DNA of 37,306 nucleotides from positions 1-37,306 of the forward strand of contig LCKI01000005.1 in the NCBI GenBank assembly GCA_001001345.1, written 5' to 3'. Positions 8,433 to 16,897 of this stretch are shown piece by piece; positions within the stretch are counted from its first letter, which is position 1; each line of letters opens with the position of its first letter. This stretch comes from Parcubacteria group bacterium GW2011_GWC1_45_14 (GTDB lineage Bacteria; Patescibacteriota; Minisyncoccia; Moranbacterales; GWC2-37-73). The notes beneath the pieces were generated by a model. It was not told the origin of the DNA. It was given only the letters and a program-made list of their open reading frames with translations, and did not search any database. The position numbers and the translations under genes were made by a program.

Positions 8433-9535
8433 TATATCATTTCAATGACCCCGTTGGCAATAACCTCGTCCGCGTTCGGGTGGTAGAAGGTCTTCATCTT
8501 CTCCGCCATAGAATTCGCAAGTTCTTTGTCGTCCAAAATCTTTTCAATTTTCTGAAGCAGAATATGCTCACCCAGATTGCTTTCCTCCAAAACCAAAGCT
8601 CCCCCGACCTGCGAAATGTCATGGGCGTTCATCCTCTGATGGTCATTAGCCGCCGTTCCCAGCGGAATAAGAATAGCGGGCTTGCCGTTCGCAGCTATTT
8701 CGGAAATGAAATTCGCTCCGGCCCTGCTCACAACCAAATCGCAGACAGCGAAAGCGTTTCGAAGTGTTTCGGTATCCAAAAACGGAATAGCCACATAACC
8801 TTCCCTTCCCGCTTTGATTCCATATTCAGCGGCTTCATGTACCACCCTTTCATAATTGTCAGCACCTGTCTGATGTATGACCTGCGCCCTTTGCAAAAGC
8901 CTAGGCAAAACCCTCACGATCGCCCCGTTTATGATTTGCGACCCTTGGCTTCCGCCCAGCACCAAGACGGTCGGCTTGGACTGCGTAAGAAAAAATTGCG
9001 CCCTGCCGGCTGCGGGATCTCCCCCGATGATATCCTCTCTCACCGGAGTGCCGATTACCGCGGTCTTTTTTTCAGGAAAATACTTTTTCGCGGAAGGATA
9101 TGATACGGCTATCCTTTTGGCGAATTTAGCTGAAATTTCATTGGCCAGGCCGGCAATCGCATCCGATTCATGGATAAGAACCGGGATCCGATATATCCAG
9201 GCGGCGATCACTATGGGCACGGAAGCGAACCCTCCCTTGGAAAAAACCGCATCCGGCATAAACCTGAGCAAAATCCAAAGCGACTGGACTATTCCGACGG
9301 GAATCCTGAAAGCGTCCGTGACGTTCTTAAGTGAAAAATATCTGCGCAGTTTTCCGCTTTTCACGTTTTTAACGGGGATACCCTCTTTCTCCATAGCTTC
9401 CCTTTCCATGGGCGCTCCTGATCCGATATAAAGAAATTCCGCTTCAGGTCCGAGTTTTTCTTTCAATTTCTTGGCCACTGCGATCAAAGGAAAAAGATGT
9501 CCTCCTGTGCCTCCTCCAGTCAATATGATTCTCAT
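8432..9535 (-). CDS. murG: UDP-GlcNAc--lipid I N-acetylglucosaminyltransferase MurG
   Basis: A 367-residue GT28 glycosyltransferase that converts lipid I to lipid II on the inner face of the membrane. The N-terminal TGGGTGGHLFPLIAVA (6-21) and FSKGGFASVPIVIAAWI are hallmarks, as are VLVLGGSQGSQIINGAI and the UDP-GlcNAc-binding end VVSRAGANFISEIAANGKPA and PLGTAANDHQRMNA. It lies between ftsW and murC, the usual order in division and cell-wall clusters. The ATG at 9535 is preceded by an AT-rich leader containing 7-bp tandem repeats and no Shine-Dalgarno sequence. Confidence 0.97.
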   Translation of the reverse strand: MRIILTGGGTGGHLFPLIAVAKKLKEKLGPEAEFLYIGSGAPMEREAMEKEGIPVKNVKSGKLRRYFSLKNVTDAFRIPVGIVQSLWILLRFMPDAVFSKGGFASVPIVIAAWIYRIPVLIHESDAIAGLANEISAKFAKRIAVSYPSAKKYFPEKKTAVIGTPVREDIIGGDPAAGRAQFFLTQSKPTVLVLGGSQGSQIINGAIVRVLPRLLQRAQVIHQTGADNYERVVHEAAEYGIKAGREGYVAIPFLDTETLRNAFAVCDLVVSRAGANFISEIAANGKPAILIPLGTAANDHQRMNAHDISQVGGALVLEESNLGEHILLQKIEKILDDKELANSMAEKMKTFYHPNADEVIANGVIEMI

Positions 9536-9544
9536 TGTGATAAT

Positions 9545-9599
9545 TCAAAAATCAAAAATCAAAAATCAAAATTTTGGAGTTCTCCGCCAGCGGGCGGAT
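9545..9599. repeat. Heptamer tandem repeat and GC palindrome in the ftsW-murG gap
   Basis: Four tandem copies of TCAAAAA-type heptamers (9545-9571) are followed by the GC-rich palindrome TCCGCCAGCGGGCGGA (9583-9598). The 131-bp gap between ftsW and murG holds no gene. Confidence 0.7.
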
Positions 9600-9666
9600 C
9601 ACGATTTCTTATGAAATATCGCGAAGCGATTCCTTAATTTTTCATTTTGAGATTTAAATTTTGCAT

Positions 9667-10785
9667 TTAAGTTATTTTAGACTGCTTGGATATGTTCATC
9701 AAAACCCCTATAGCGAAAAGTAAAAACACCAGGGAAGTTCCTCCATAACTTACAAACGGCAAGGGGATTCCTGTCAAAGGGATGAGTGCCGTGTTTGCGG
9801 CGATGTTCACGAAAGCCTGGAGGATTATCCACATCGTAATCCCCACCGCGACCAGTCTGCCGAATTCATCCGGAGCGTTCTTGGCTATCTTGAACCCGCG
9901 GTAAGCCAAAGTCATGAAAAGTGAAATCAGAAGAACCGCACCTACCAATCCCAGCTCCTCCCCTATTATAGCAAAAATAGAGTCTCCGACTGGTTCCGGA
10001 AGATAATTGAATTTCTGGCGGCTGTGCCCCAATCCCAATCCAAAGAACCCTCCAGATCCGACTGCTAAGAGGGCTTGGTTGATCTGGTACCCGATTCCCT
10101 GCGGATCCGCCCCCTTGTCCATGAAGGCCAAAATCCTATCGAAGCGGTATGGTTCCAGCTTGACCGCCAAGAAAACCAACGCCGCGCCAAGCGAACCGAG
10201 AGCGAAAATATGGGAAATTTTGGCTCCAGAAACGAAATATACCGAAACAGCTATCATCACCAAAACTCCCAATGTTCCCATGTCGGGCTGTTTTAATATC
10301 AAAAAACTGGCCAAGCCGAGAATCCCCAAAAAGGGCACGAAGCCTTCATAAAAATCTTTGATGCGATGGGTTCCCTTGCTTTCCAACCATGCCGCCAAAT
10401 ACATTATCAGGGTGAATTTAGCCATCTCGGAAGGCTGGAAAGAGATCGGCCCCAAATTTATCCACCTGGTGGCCCCGTAAACCTTGATACCGATTCCCGG
10501 CACGAAAACCAAAAGCAGAAATATGATCGAAATCAGAAAAAGAGGAAAAGAAATTTTCTTCCAATAATGATAGTCTATCCTTTGCACGAAATATAAAACC
10601 AGGAGGCCCGGGATTACGCCGAACAAAAATTGGCGCTTAAAAAAATAATAAGCGTCACCGAACCTCGTCTCGGAATAGATGATGCCTGCAGAGGAAATCA
10701 TAATCAAACCGAAAACTATCAGCGCCAAAACTGAAAACAACAGGGGCTTGTCTATATCGCTCTTTAGCATGCTTGCTTTCCTCAT
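9667..10785 (-). CDS. ftsW: SEDS-family peptidoglycan polymerase FtsW
   Basis: A 372-residue polytopic membrane protein with about ten membrane segments. SEDS signatures are YGATRWINLGPISFQPSE, with the essential acidic residue region, the loop DPQGIGYQINQALLAVGSGG, GLGLGHSRQKFNYLPEP and the C-terminal TGIPLPFVSYGGTSLVFLL. SEDS proteins polymerise glycan strands from lipid II, paired with a class B PBP. The position directly before murG favours FtsW over RodA, though the only PBP here is the elongation-type PBP2 at 14916, so a RodA role is not excluded. It starts 16 bases after trmD. Confidence 0.9.
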   Translation of the reverse strand: MRKASMLKSDIDKPLLFSVLALIVFGLIMISSAGIIYSETRFGDAYYFFKRQFLFGVIPGLLVLYFVQRIDYHYWKKISFPLFLISIIFLLLVFVPGIGIKVYGATRWINLGPISFQPSEMAKFTLIMYLAAWLESKGTHRIKDFYEGFVPFLGILGLASFLILKQPDMGTLGVLVMIAVSVYFVSGAKISHIFALGSLGAALVFLAVKLEPYRFDRILAFMDKGADPQGIGYQINQALLAVGSGGFFGLGLGHSRQKFNYLPEPVGDSIFAIIGEELGLVGAVLLISLFMTLAYRGFKIAKNAPDEFGRLVAVGITMWIILQAFVNIAANTALIPLTGIPLPFVSYGGTSLVFLLFAIGVLMNISKQSKIT

Positions 10786-10801
10786 TTATCGTTTGCCAGT
10801 C

Positions 10802-11521
10802 TTAATGTTTTTTTGATTTTTCTTTCCTCCACTTCTCGATCTCCGCATGATTTCCGCTGAGCAGAACTTTGGGCACTTCCCACCCTTGGAAATCTTCGGG
10901 CTTGGTATACTGCGGATATTCCAGATATCCTTCCTCGCTATGCGATTCGACGGTCGCGCTGTCGACATTCCCCAGGACTCCGGGAATAAGCCTTGCTACC
11001 GAATCGACCACGATCATCGCCGGAATTTCCCCTCCGGTCAAAACGTAATCTCCGATGGAAAGTTCCTCATCGACGATATTTTCCGCCACACGCTCATCCA
11101 CTCCCTCATATCTCCCGCAGACCATGATCAATCTGTCATACTCCGAAAGTCTTTTGGCGTCGGCCTGGGTGAACCTCTTTCCCTTGGCGGAAAAAAGAAT
11201 CGTCCTGGTTTTACCGCTGTCATTCCGGACTTGATCCGGAATCTCTTTTCCTGCTAGTTGAGATCCTGAATCAAGTTCAGGATGACATTCTTCCTTGATA
11301 TCCCACACAGCACGCCATATCGGTTCCACTTGCATCACCATGCCAGCCCCTCCCCCATACGGCGTGTCGTCGACGTTCCTGTGTTTGTTTGTGGAATAAT
11401 CGCGCAGGTTATGCGTCTGAATTTCGATAAAGCCGCCCTCCTTAGCGCGCTTGATTATCGACTCATTGAAATATGAATCGAAAATATCAGGGAAAATCGT
11501 GATTATGTCGAATTTTTTCAT
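10802..11521 (-). CDS. trmD: tRNA (guanine37-N1)-methyltransferase TrmD with in-frame repeat insertion
   Basis: A 239-residue SPOUT enzyme that makes m1G37 in tRNAs to prevent frameshifting. Family blocks are FDIITIFPDIFDSYF (4-18), THNLRDYSTNKHRNVDDTPY (36-55), GGGAGMVM, the knot motif CGRYEGVDER (135-144), SIGDYVLTGGEIPAM (155-169), and the C-terminal PQYTKPEDF and VLLSGNHAEIEKWR. Residues 78-102 (ECHPELDSGSQ, then IPDQVRND) are foreign: they are encoded by a palindromic repeat element at 11219-11286 and lie in the surface loop between the GMVM helix and the RTILFSAKGK strand. All knot and catalytic residues survive, so the enzyme is probably active. It is the first gene of the ftsW-mur series. 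Confidence 0.96.
   Translation of the reverse strand: MKKFDIITIFPDIFDSYFNESIIKRAKEGGFIEIQTHNLRDYSTNKHRNVDDTPYGGGAGMVMQVEPIWRAVWDIKEECHPELDSGSQLAGKEIPDQVRNDSGKTRTILFSAKGKRFTQADAKRLSEYDRLIMVCGRYEGVDERVAENIVDEELSIGDYVLTGGEIPAMIVVDSVARLIPGVLGNVDSATVESHSEEGYLEYPQYTKPEDFQGWEVPKVLLSGNHAEIEKWRKEKSKKH
11219..11286. repeat. Palindromic element inserted within trmD
   Basis: 68 bp with ends GTCATTCC and GGATGAC. It contains TTCCGGACTTGATCCGGAA and ATCCTGAATCAAGTTCAGGAT as two perfect or near-perfect hairpins. The reading frame stays open and yields CHPELDSGSQ...IPDQVRND, a peptide pattern typical of this kind of repeat when translated. It is related in layout to the intergenic element at 4376-4455. Confidence 0.85.
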
Positions 11522-11662
11522 AAAAAATAATATGCTAATTTTGCGAATAACCGCAAATCCACTAATTGCGAATAATTCCTTAATATAAAGCTATTCTACC
11601 ATACGAAATGGAATAAAAAAAGCTGTCTTCAGTCACTAGGTTTGGCGTCTTCCAAAACACTG

Positions 11663-11712
11663 AACCGAACTTTTACTACCATTATTGGTAGAATAGTAGT
11701 AAAAGTTCGGTT
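11663..11712. repeat. Perfect 17-bp inverted repeat
   Basis: Arms 11663-11679 and 11696-11712 (AACCGAACTTTTACTAC and its exact complement) with a 16-base loop. The 287-bp gap 11522-11808 holds this repeat, the terminator at 11733-11762 and no gene that I can support. It may be a regulatory hairpin for trmD, which starts 140 bases downstream on the minus strand, or a relic of a small mobile repeat. Confidence 0.8.
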
Positions 11713-11732
11713 TACCTTAAGGAAAGGAATAG

Positions 11733-11762
11733 AAAAAGCCGCCGGAAACATATCCCGGCGGC
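11733..11762 (-). terminator. Rho-independent terminator of the orphan gene 11809-12327
   Basis: Stem GCCGCCGG/CCGGCGGC followed by TTTTTCT on the minus strand, 47 bases after the stop codon. Confidence 0.9.
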
Positions 11763-11808
11763 GACTGACTGAACAATTTCAAGTACTTAAAACTGAAAAG
11801 TGCCGATC

Positions 11809-12327
11809 CTATTCTTCCTCGAGTCCATAGAAATCTTGGACTTCGACGGAAAACGCTTCTGCTGATGAAACTTGGCCCAGATATTCGCGAGCTGATTCCT
11901 TGAACCGGTCAATCTCCTCCGCATTCAGGAATTCAATGAAACTTTCATGCATCTTGTCGAGCGCTTCCTTTGAAACGGAAGAGAAGGAAACGGAATGGCA
12001 GACAAAAAATCCTTCGCTGACGGAAGCTATAGTTGTAATATCCTTCTCTTCGATCCTAATTTCAATTATCCTGCCGTCCATCACGGCAAAAAAACGATCG
12101 GCCCAGATTTCGACATCGGTTACGCCCAAGATTTCCCCATGACCGCTCCAAAGGCTTTTGATGAATTCCGCGCTTGCGACATGCAAAAGGACCGCCCTCA
12201 CGTCTTCCGTGACTTCCGATACCCGTGGAAACTGCTCCGCCATCGAACGCACATCATATACGCGTTCAAACCTCTCTCTTTTACTCGCCAATCCCAATTC
12301 TTCGAAAAAATCCATCTCGTTTGACAT
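11809..12327 (-). CDS. Orphan protein with a strong ribosome binding site
   Basis: A 172-residue protein when started at the ATG at 12327. That ATG has a GGGAGG sequence five bases upstream, which is much better than the TTG at 12408 that would give 199 residues. I do not recognise the family. It is acidic, mixed alpha/beta, and without signal peptide or membrane segment. Motifs include MDFFEELGLASKRERFERVY near the start, VRAVLLHVASAEFIKSLW and a Glu-rich C-terminus ending FYGLEEE. A terminator follows directly. Its Shine-Dalgarno sequence sets it apart from the housekeeping genes around it. Confidence 0.75.
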   Translation of the reverse strand: MSNEMDFFEELGLASKRERFERVYDVRSMAEQFPRVSEVTEDVRAVLLHVASAEFIKSLWSGHGEILGVTDVEIWADRFFAVMDGRIIEIRIEEKDITTIASVSEGFFVCHSVSFSSVSKEALDKMHESFIEFLNAEEIDRFKESAREYLGQVSSAEAFSVEVQDFYGLEEE

Positions 12328-12463
12328 CCCATCCTCCCTTGAAAGAATTTCTTTGAATAACCCGGCGTTAATTATTCCCGCATTTTTATAGTCCTTATTT
12401 TTATTCAAATGTTAAAGATCTGTTTTGTGGTTTTTTATTCTAACAGTAAAACGCGAAAAACAC

Positions 12464-12487
12464 AAAAACCGCCTTGTGGCGGTTTTT
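12464..12487 (-). terminator. Rho-independent terminator of khpA
   Basis: Perfect 10-bp stem AAAAACCGCC/GGCGGTTTTT with a 4-base loop and T-rich end, 24 bases after the stop. Confidence 0.9.
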
Positions 12488-12510
12488 GCTATAGAAAGTT
12501 TTGAGAAATC

Positions 12511-12843
12511 TTATATGTTCAGATCTCCAACGACATCATCAATGCTTCTTTCAGTCGGTTTGTCTTCCTTTCTTCCTCTGAGTGAACCTTCCGGTTCGTT
12601 GATCTTGAGGTTTACGCGGGCGTTGTTCCTTGCTCCGATAACTCGAAGGACGGTCCTGAGCGCCTTAGCTGTCTGACCTTCTCGGCCAATAACCATTCCC
12701 ATGTCGGCTGGATTTACATCCAATGTGATGAGAACTCCCATTTCATCGATTTTCCTCTCTACCTTGACGTCTTCAGGGTGGTCAACGAGAGCCTTTACGG
12801 TGTACTCGAGGAACTCCTGGTCTGTCGGTCTTACATCTGTCAT
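12511..12843 (-). CDS. khpA: KH-domain RNA-binding protein KhpA
   Basis: A 110-residue protein of the KhpA/YlqC family, a single KH domain that binds RNA and, in firmicutes, works with KhpB (EloR/Jag) in control of cell elongation. YTVKALVDHPEDVKVE (14-29) and the KH core VNPADMGMVIGREGQTAKAL, with GxxG loop GREG (53-56), are clear, followed by RTVLRVIGARNNARVNLKI. The Arg/Asp-rich C-terminal tail is an extension. In many bacteria it follows rpsP and precedes rimM-trmD; here only trmD is nearby and is separately transcribed. A near-consensus promoter lies upstream. Confidence 0.93.
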   Translation of the reverse strand: MTDVRPTDQEFLEYTVKALVDHPEDVKVERKIDEMGVLITLDVNPADMGMVIGREGQTAKALRTVLRVIGARNNARVNLKINEPEGSLRGRKEDKPTERSIDDVVGDLNI

Positions 12844-12929
12844 CTTAGTGTTTCTCTTAATGATTATTAGCTAGGAGGCTTGTTTAGGGGATTTTTCGCA
12901 AATCAGCCCACTCGTATCTCCTACTCTTA

Positions 12930-12958
12930 ATTATAGTCCTATTTTATGTTTTTGTCAA
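12930..12958 (-). promoter_or_regulatory. Sigma-70-type promoter of khpA
   Basis: TTGACA (12958-12953), a 17-base spacer, TATAAT (12935-12930). The match is perfect. The leader before the ATG at 12843 is about 80 nt and contains AGGAG-like stretches not placed for translation. Confidence 0.85.
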
Positions 12959-12965
12959 TCGGGTG

Positions 12966-14399
12966 TCAATTCCTCCTTTTTTGTATCAAAGCCCTGATGG
13001 TTTTTAGCGAAATGACGAAATCGAGCTTGAGCGACCAATTCTCGATATAGAAGACGTCAAGCTTGTATTCGTCCTCGAAATCCAAATCGGACCTTCCACT
13101 GACCTGCGCCATACCGCTGATGCCGGGCTTGATGGTCAGGAGCCTTCGATGGTATTCGTTATATTTCTCCACTTCCCTTTCCTGGTGCGGCCTGGGACCT
13201 ATCAGGCTCATCTCACCTTTCCAAACATTGAAAAGCTGAGGCAGTTCGTCGAGAGAATACCTTTCAATGAAAGCACCGACCCTGGTTTTCCTCGGATCGT
13301 TCTTGATCTTATACAAAGGACCTTTTCTGATGGAAAGTTCTTCGATCAGTTTTTTTTCATATTCCAATGCCCTTTTCCCTTCTCTAGTGTTCGGATCGGT
13401 GCAGAATTCCCATTTCATATAACGGAATTTGTAGACATAGAATTTCCTGCCGTTGCTGCCGATCCTTTCATTCCTATATATGATCGGTCCTCCCGGCTTC
13501 CTTTCAGAAAAAGATTCCCACTTAACCAAAAGCGCGATAAGAAGCATCAAGGGAGAAAAAACGATGATCAGGGCGGTCGAACCGACGAGATCATATATCC
13601 TTTTCAAGATCCTGCCCCATCCCTCCAGAGGGGTGTTTTTGATTTCGATTATCGGTTCGCCGTTGAAAATACCCGTCTCGAATCTCGCTGTCTGCAAAGT
13701 CGTCGGGATGAATTTGTAGGCGATGTTATTGATCGCGCAATAATCCACCAACTTCTCCTGCTCGTCGTCAGTCAACGTGGAATCGCAGATGATGATTTCA
13801 TCCACGCCCTTTCGCAGCCTGATTTCCTTGATGGCCCGGATGCTTCCAGTCCCGATGTGATCGACTATTTTATATCCCATGCCGGGATTGTTCTTGATTG
13901 ATTGGCTGATTTTTTCCATTTTCCCGTTGCTGCCGATCAGCAAAACCCTATATACTCCCAATCCCTTTTTGATCAGGAAATATTTCTGGATCTTTTGCAG
14001 GACATATCTTCCGAAAGTCACATAGGCGACCGCCAAGAGCCAACCCGAAAGGATTATAAAACGGGAAGAAAACCATTCCCTCTTAAGAAATATCGTAACG
14101 ATGATAACTACGAGCGCTATGGAAGTCGCGGTGAAGACTTTCAACGCTTCCCTCCAAAATCTTCTCGTCGTCTTGATGTTATACAATCCCTCGAGCGCAT
14201 AGACCGCGACGAAAAGAGGCATGATGGTCATCACCACCTGCATGTACATATGGAAAGGAAAGACGTAAAGCTTGGGCTTGAGCGCCAGGACCTCGGGGAT
14301 ATTGCGTATGGCGAAAGCGCTGATCGCGGCCAAAAAAATCATGGCGACATCCATCGGAACCTGCACCGCGCTGAAAATCAGTTCTGATTTTTTTTTCAT
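12966..14399 (-). CDS. Polyprenyl-phosphate glycosyl-1-phosphate transferase (exopolysaccharide initiation)
   Basis: A 477-residue protein of the WbaP/WcaJ type, which starts surface polysaccharide synthesis by moving a sugar-1-phosphate onto undecaprenyl phosphate. The N-terminal third has about four membrane segments. A nucleotide-binding-like region follows (VYRVLLIGSNGKMEKIS, then EIIICDST), and then the catalytic bacterial sugar transferase domain: RIYDLVGSTALIIVFSPLML, IIYRNERIGSNGRKFYVYKF, RYSLDELPQLFNVWKGEMS, LIGPRPH and KPGISGMAQVSGRS. The usual KFRSM is KFRYM here. The sugar specificity cannot be read from the sequence. It lies 66 bases downstream of rnpB. Confidence 0.92.
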   Translation of the reverse strand: MKKKSELIFSAVQVPMDVAMIFLAAISAFAIRNIPEVLALKPKLYVFPFHMYMQVVMTIMPLFVAVYALEGLYNIKTTRRFWREALKVFTATSIALVVIIVTIFLKREWFSSRFIILSGWLLAVAYVTFGRYVLQKIQKYFLIKKGLGVYRVLLIGSNGKMEKISQSIKNNPGMGYKIVDHIGTGSIRAIKEIRLRKGVDEIIICDSTLTDDEQEKLVDYCAINNIAYKFIPTTLQTARFETGIFNGEPIIEIKNTPLEGWGRILKRIYDLVGSTALIIVFSPLMLLIALLVKWESFSERKPGGPIIYRNERIGSNGRKFYVYKFRYMKWEFCTDPNTREGKRALEYEKKLIEELSIRKGPLYKIKNDPRKTRVGAFIERYSLDELPQLFNVWKGEMSLIGPRPHQEREVEKYNEYHRRLLTIKPGISGMAQVSGRSDLDFEDEYKLDVFYIENWSLKLDFVISLKTIRALIQKRRN

Positions 14400-14465
14400 A
14401 AAATACGAATAGGGACTGGATTAGTTCGGCTTCTTCTCCTTGGCGTTCGCGTCTTTGAGAACATT

Positions 14466-14822
14466 GTTTATCAAGGCAGATCTGTAAGCCGGATTCTGTC
14501 TTAGGCAACCATTTATCTAGATCCGACGTTGCCATCGGATTCAAGCGACACTTTCGATATTTCCTAGGGGAATATCGAACACGGTCTTGCATTCAGGTAA
14601 GGATTTAGCCGTTTCACTCCCCATGTCACCATGGAGACTCACCCTCCCTTGCGGAAGGGTGCCCGATCCTTTCGGATTCACAGGCGTCTCTGCTCGCACC
14701 TCTGGAATTGCTTCCGACGGGCGTTACCCGCTACCCTGCTCCTATTTTCATAGGAAATGTCCGGACTTTCCTCCCCGTTTTAGTTAAAAAACGCGACGAT
14801 TGCCCGATTTGCCTTGATAAAC
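14466..14822 (-). ncRNA. rnpB: RNase P RNA, bacterial class A
   Basis: Catalytic RNA of RNase P, which trims tRNA 5' leaders. On the minus strand the signature GAGGAAAGTCCGGAC (P4 5' strand), GCAGGGTAGCGGGTAACGCC, AGAGGTGCGAGCAG and, near the 3' end, AGACAGAATCCGGCTTACAG (P4 3' strand) are all present. The boundaries come from a perfect 13-bp P1 helix: GTTTATCAAGGCA at 14822-14810 pairs with TGCCTTGATAAAC at 14478-14466. Length is about 357 nt. A consensus promoter lies at 14867-14895. Confidence 0.97.
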
Positions 14823-14866
14823 GATACTCTCAAAAATCTCTTTACCCATTATACCATAACCGCTAT

Positions 14867-14895
14867 AGTATATATTATTTTTGGCTAATTGTCAA
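14867..14895 (-). promoter_or_regulatory. Sigma-70-type promoter of rnpB
   Basis: TTGACA (14895-14890), 17-base spacer, TATACT (14872-14867). The predicted start is about 38 nt before P1, so a short 5' leader would have to be removed. Confidence 0.8.
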
Positions 14896-14915
14896 TATTT
14901 TATACGCCTGGAAAG

Positions 14916-16775
14916 CTACTTTTCATTCCTGGAAAAATACCAGTCATACACCTCCTTAGTGACCGGGACGGAACTCGGATGCTCCTCGGAACTCCCCTCT
15001 ATTATGACGACCATGGCAATTTCCGGATTTTCATAGGGAGCGTAGGAAACGAACCAAGCATGGGTCTTGTCCTCATTGCCGAACTGGGCCGTTCCGGTCT
15101 TGCCGGCGACCTCAATAGGAAGCTCCTTGAGTTGTTGCGCTGTTCCCCCGGTGACTGTCTGCCTCATCCCTTCCCGCACCACTTTCATTATTTCCGAAGA
15201 TATATCCGTCCTATCCAAAACCTTCGGCTCCACATTGACGGTCTCCTTATCGCTCTTGCGGATCTGCGAGACGACGTGCGGTTGGAAAAGAGTTCCCCCG
15301 TTGGCGATTGCCGCGATGGAATTCACGATCTGAAGAGGGGTCGCCGTGACATAACCCTGCCCGATCGACGCATGGTAGTTATTTCCCACGTACCATTTTT
15401 CACCCAATTTATCCAATTTCCATTGTTCATCAGGAATGAATCCGTCGGACTCTCCAGGAATATCGATTTCTGAATATCTCCCGAATCCGAACATATCATA
15501 ATATTTCTTCATGCGGGTCATGCCCAACCCCTCGATATTTCCATATCCTCCGCCGATCGAATAGAAAAAGATGTCATTACTTTCAGCGATCGCGGTGCGG
15601 ACGTCGCTCGGACCGTGGACTTTCCAGTCGCGGAAAGAAAAACTTCCGATCCGAAGGATTCCGCCCAATCCGTCGATTATAGTGGAGGGTGTTATGACCC
15701 CTTCGGAGAGAGCTCCTGCCGCCAAAACCGGCTTGACCGTGGAACCCGGTGCGTATTCCCCCGAAATAGCCCTGTTGAAAAGCGGCTTATTCGGATTCTC
15801 AATCAAGCCCAAATATTGCTCCTGCGAAATCTTCTGGGAAAAAAGATTGTTGTCGTAACTCGGAAGCGTGACCAATGCCAAAACTTCCCCGTTTTTTGGA
15901 TTAAGCGCCACCGCGGCCGCAGTATCCACTTTCGACTTCTCGATGCTGGCCGAAAGGGAATCATACAGCTTTTTTTGCAATTCGGCGTCGATACTAAGAA
16001 TAAGATCGCTCCCCGGTTTGGGATTGATGATGCCGACTTCCCTTTTGACGTTTCCCATGGAATCGACTTCGACCTGGAAAGCGCCATGGACTCCGCGCAG
16101 ATGGTTTTCATAAGTTTTTTCCACTCCCTGTTTTCCGATATAGTCCGTACGCAAATAACCCGCGTTTTCCTCCAGCTCCTTTTTTTCGATCTTCCCTTCA
16201 TATCCAAGCACATGTGAAAATATCGTGGAGTCGACATAGTCCCGGACAGCGGTCTTTTCAATCCTGATGCCGGGAAACTCCTCCGCTTTTTCCAAGAAAA
16301 GGAGCATGTGGTCCTGTGAAATATTTTCCTTCACGAGAACAGGGTTCAGGGAATTGCCACCTGCCACGCTTATCTTAGCCAGGATTTCCCCTTCGTTCAT
16401 ATCGATCAAGCCGGAAAGTTTTCGCACCAGCCCATTCAACGCCTCCTCTTCTTTGGGAATGTCGGCCGGAACCGCGACGATATCAACACTGGGAACATTG
16501 TTGACCAGCAGGCTTCCGTGGCGATCAAAAATCCTTCCTCGCGGAGCCTTGATGGCGATCGAGCGGATACTGTTGCCCTTGGACACTTCCTGATAATAAG
16601 AACCTTTGATGATAGTCAGATAGGTGGCTCTGGCCGCCAACACGGACACGAAGAAAACCAGCACATACCAAAAAATATCGAACCATTTTTTTTCGAGCGG
16701 TCTTTCCATGTGCGCCGATTCCTTTTCTGTGGCGGTCAGCACATAATCTTCAATTTCCATGCCCCGATTCCCCAT
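14916..16775 (-). CDS. mrdA: Penicillin-binding protein 2, elongation transpeptidase
   Basis: A 619-residue class B PBP that crosslinks peptidoglycan during lateral growth. One membrane anchor at about 32-54 is followed by the family linker KAPRGRIFDRHGSLL (76-90) and the dimerisation domain. The transpeptidase domain carries all three active-site motifs: STVK with nucleophile Ser345, SND (399-401) and KTG (559-561). It follows mreB-mreC-mreD in the same direction, the usual elongasome order, but no rodA is adjacent. The first ATG (16775) gives a 31-residue cytoplasmic tail; Met6 and Met23 are alternatives. Confidence 0.96.
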   Translation of the reverse strand: MGNRGMEIEDYVLTATEKESAHMERPLEKKWFDIFWYVLVFFVSVLAARATYLTIIKGSYYQEVSKGNSIRSIAIKAPRGRIFDRHGSLLVNNVPSVDIVAVPADIPKEEEALNGLVRKLSGLIDMNEGEILAKISVAGGNSLNPVLVKENISQDHMLLFLEKAEEFPGIRIEKTAVRDYVDSTIFSHVLGYEGKIEKKELEENAGYLRTDYIGKQGVEKTYENHLRGVHGAFQVEVDSMGNVKREVGIINPKPGSDLILSIDAELQKKLYDSLSASIEKSKVDTAAAVALNPKNGEVLALVTLPSYDNNLFSQKISQEQYLGLIENPNKPLFNRAISGEYAPGSTVKPVLAAGALSEGVITPSTIIDGLGGILRIGSFSFRDWKVHGPSDVRTAIAESNDIFFYSIGGGYGNIEGLGMTRMKKYYDMFGFGRYSEIDIPGESDGFIPDEQWKLDKLGEKWYVGNNYHASIGQGYVTATPLQIVNSIAAIANGGTLFQPHVVSQIRKSDKETVNVEPKVLDRTDISSEIMKVVREGMRQTVTGGTAQQLKELPIEVAGKTGTAQFGNEDKTHAWFVSYAPYENPEIAMVVIIEGSSEEHPSSVPVTKEVYDWYFSRNEK

Positions 16776-16795
16776 AAGAATTCCCGATTATCATT

Positions 16796-16881
16796 ACTTA
16801 CGCTTTTGATCGCAGCGAGAATGAGTGTTTCCCGCCGATGGCGGGATAGAGGCTCGCTCGAACAAGAATAAACGCGTAAGT
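16796..16881. repeat. Branched palindromic element between mreD and mrdA
   Basis: Outer inverted ends ACTTACGC (16796-16803) and GCGTAAGT (16874-16881) enclose a second stem AGCGAG/CTCGCT and the hairpin TCCCGCCGATGGCGGGA. This nested structure fills most of the 122-bp gap and may act as a processing or attenuation site in an mreBCD-mrdA transcript. Confidence 0.65.
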
Positions 16882-16897
16882 TCCGATCATATCAAAA

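Noticed and set aside
12328-12408. N-terminal extension of the orphan gene at 11809 from a TTG start
   Set aside because: The TTG has no ribosome binding site, while the internal ATG at 12327 has GGGAGG at a good distance.
14179-14787. Open frames across the rnpB region on both strands
   Set aside because: The region 14466-14822 folds as RNase P RNA with conserved blocks and a perfect P1 helix; the frames have no family features.
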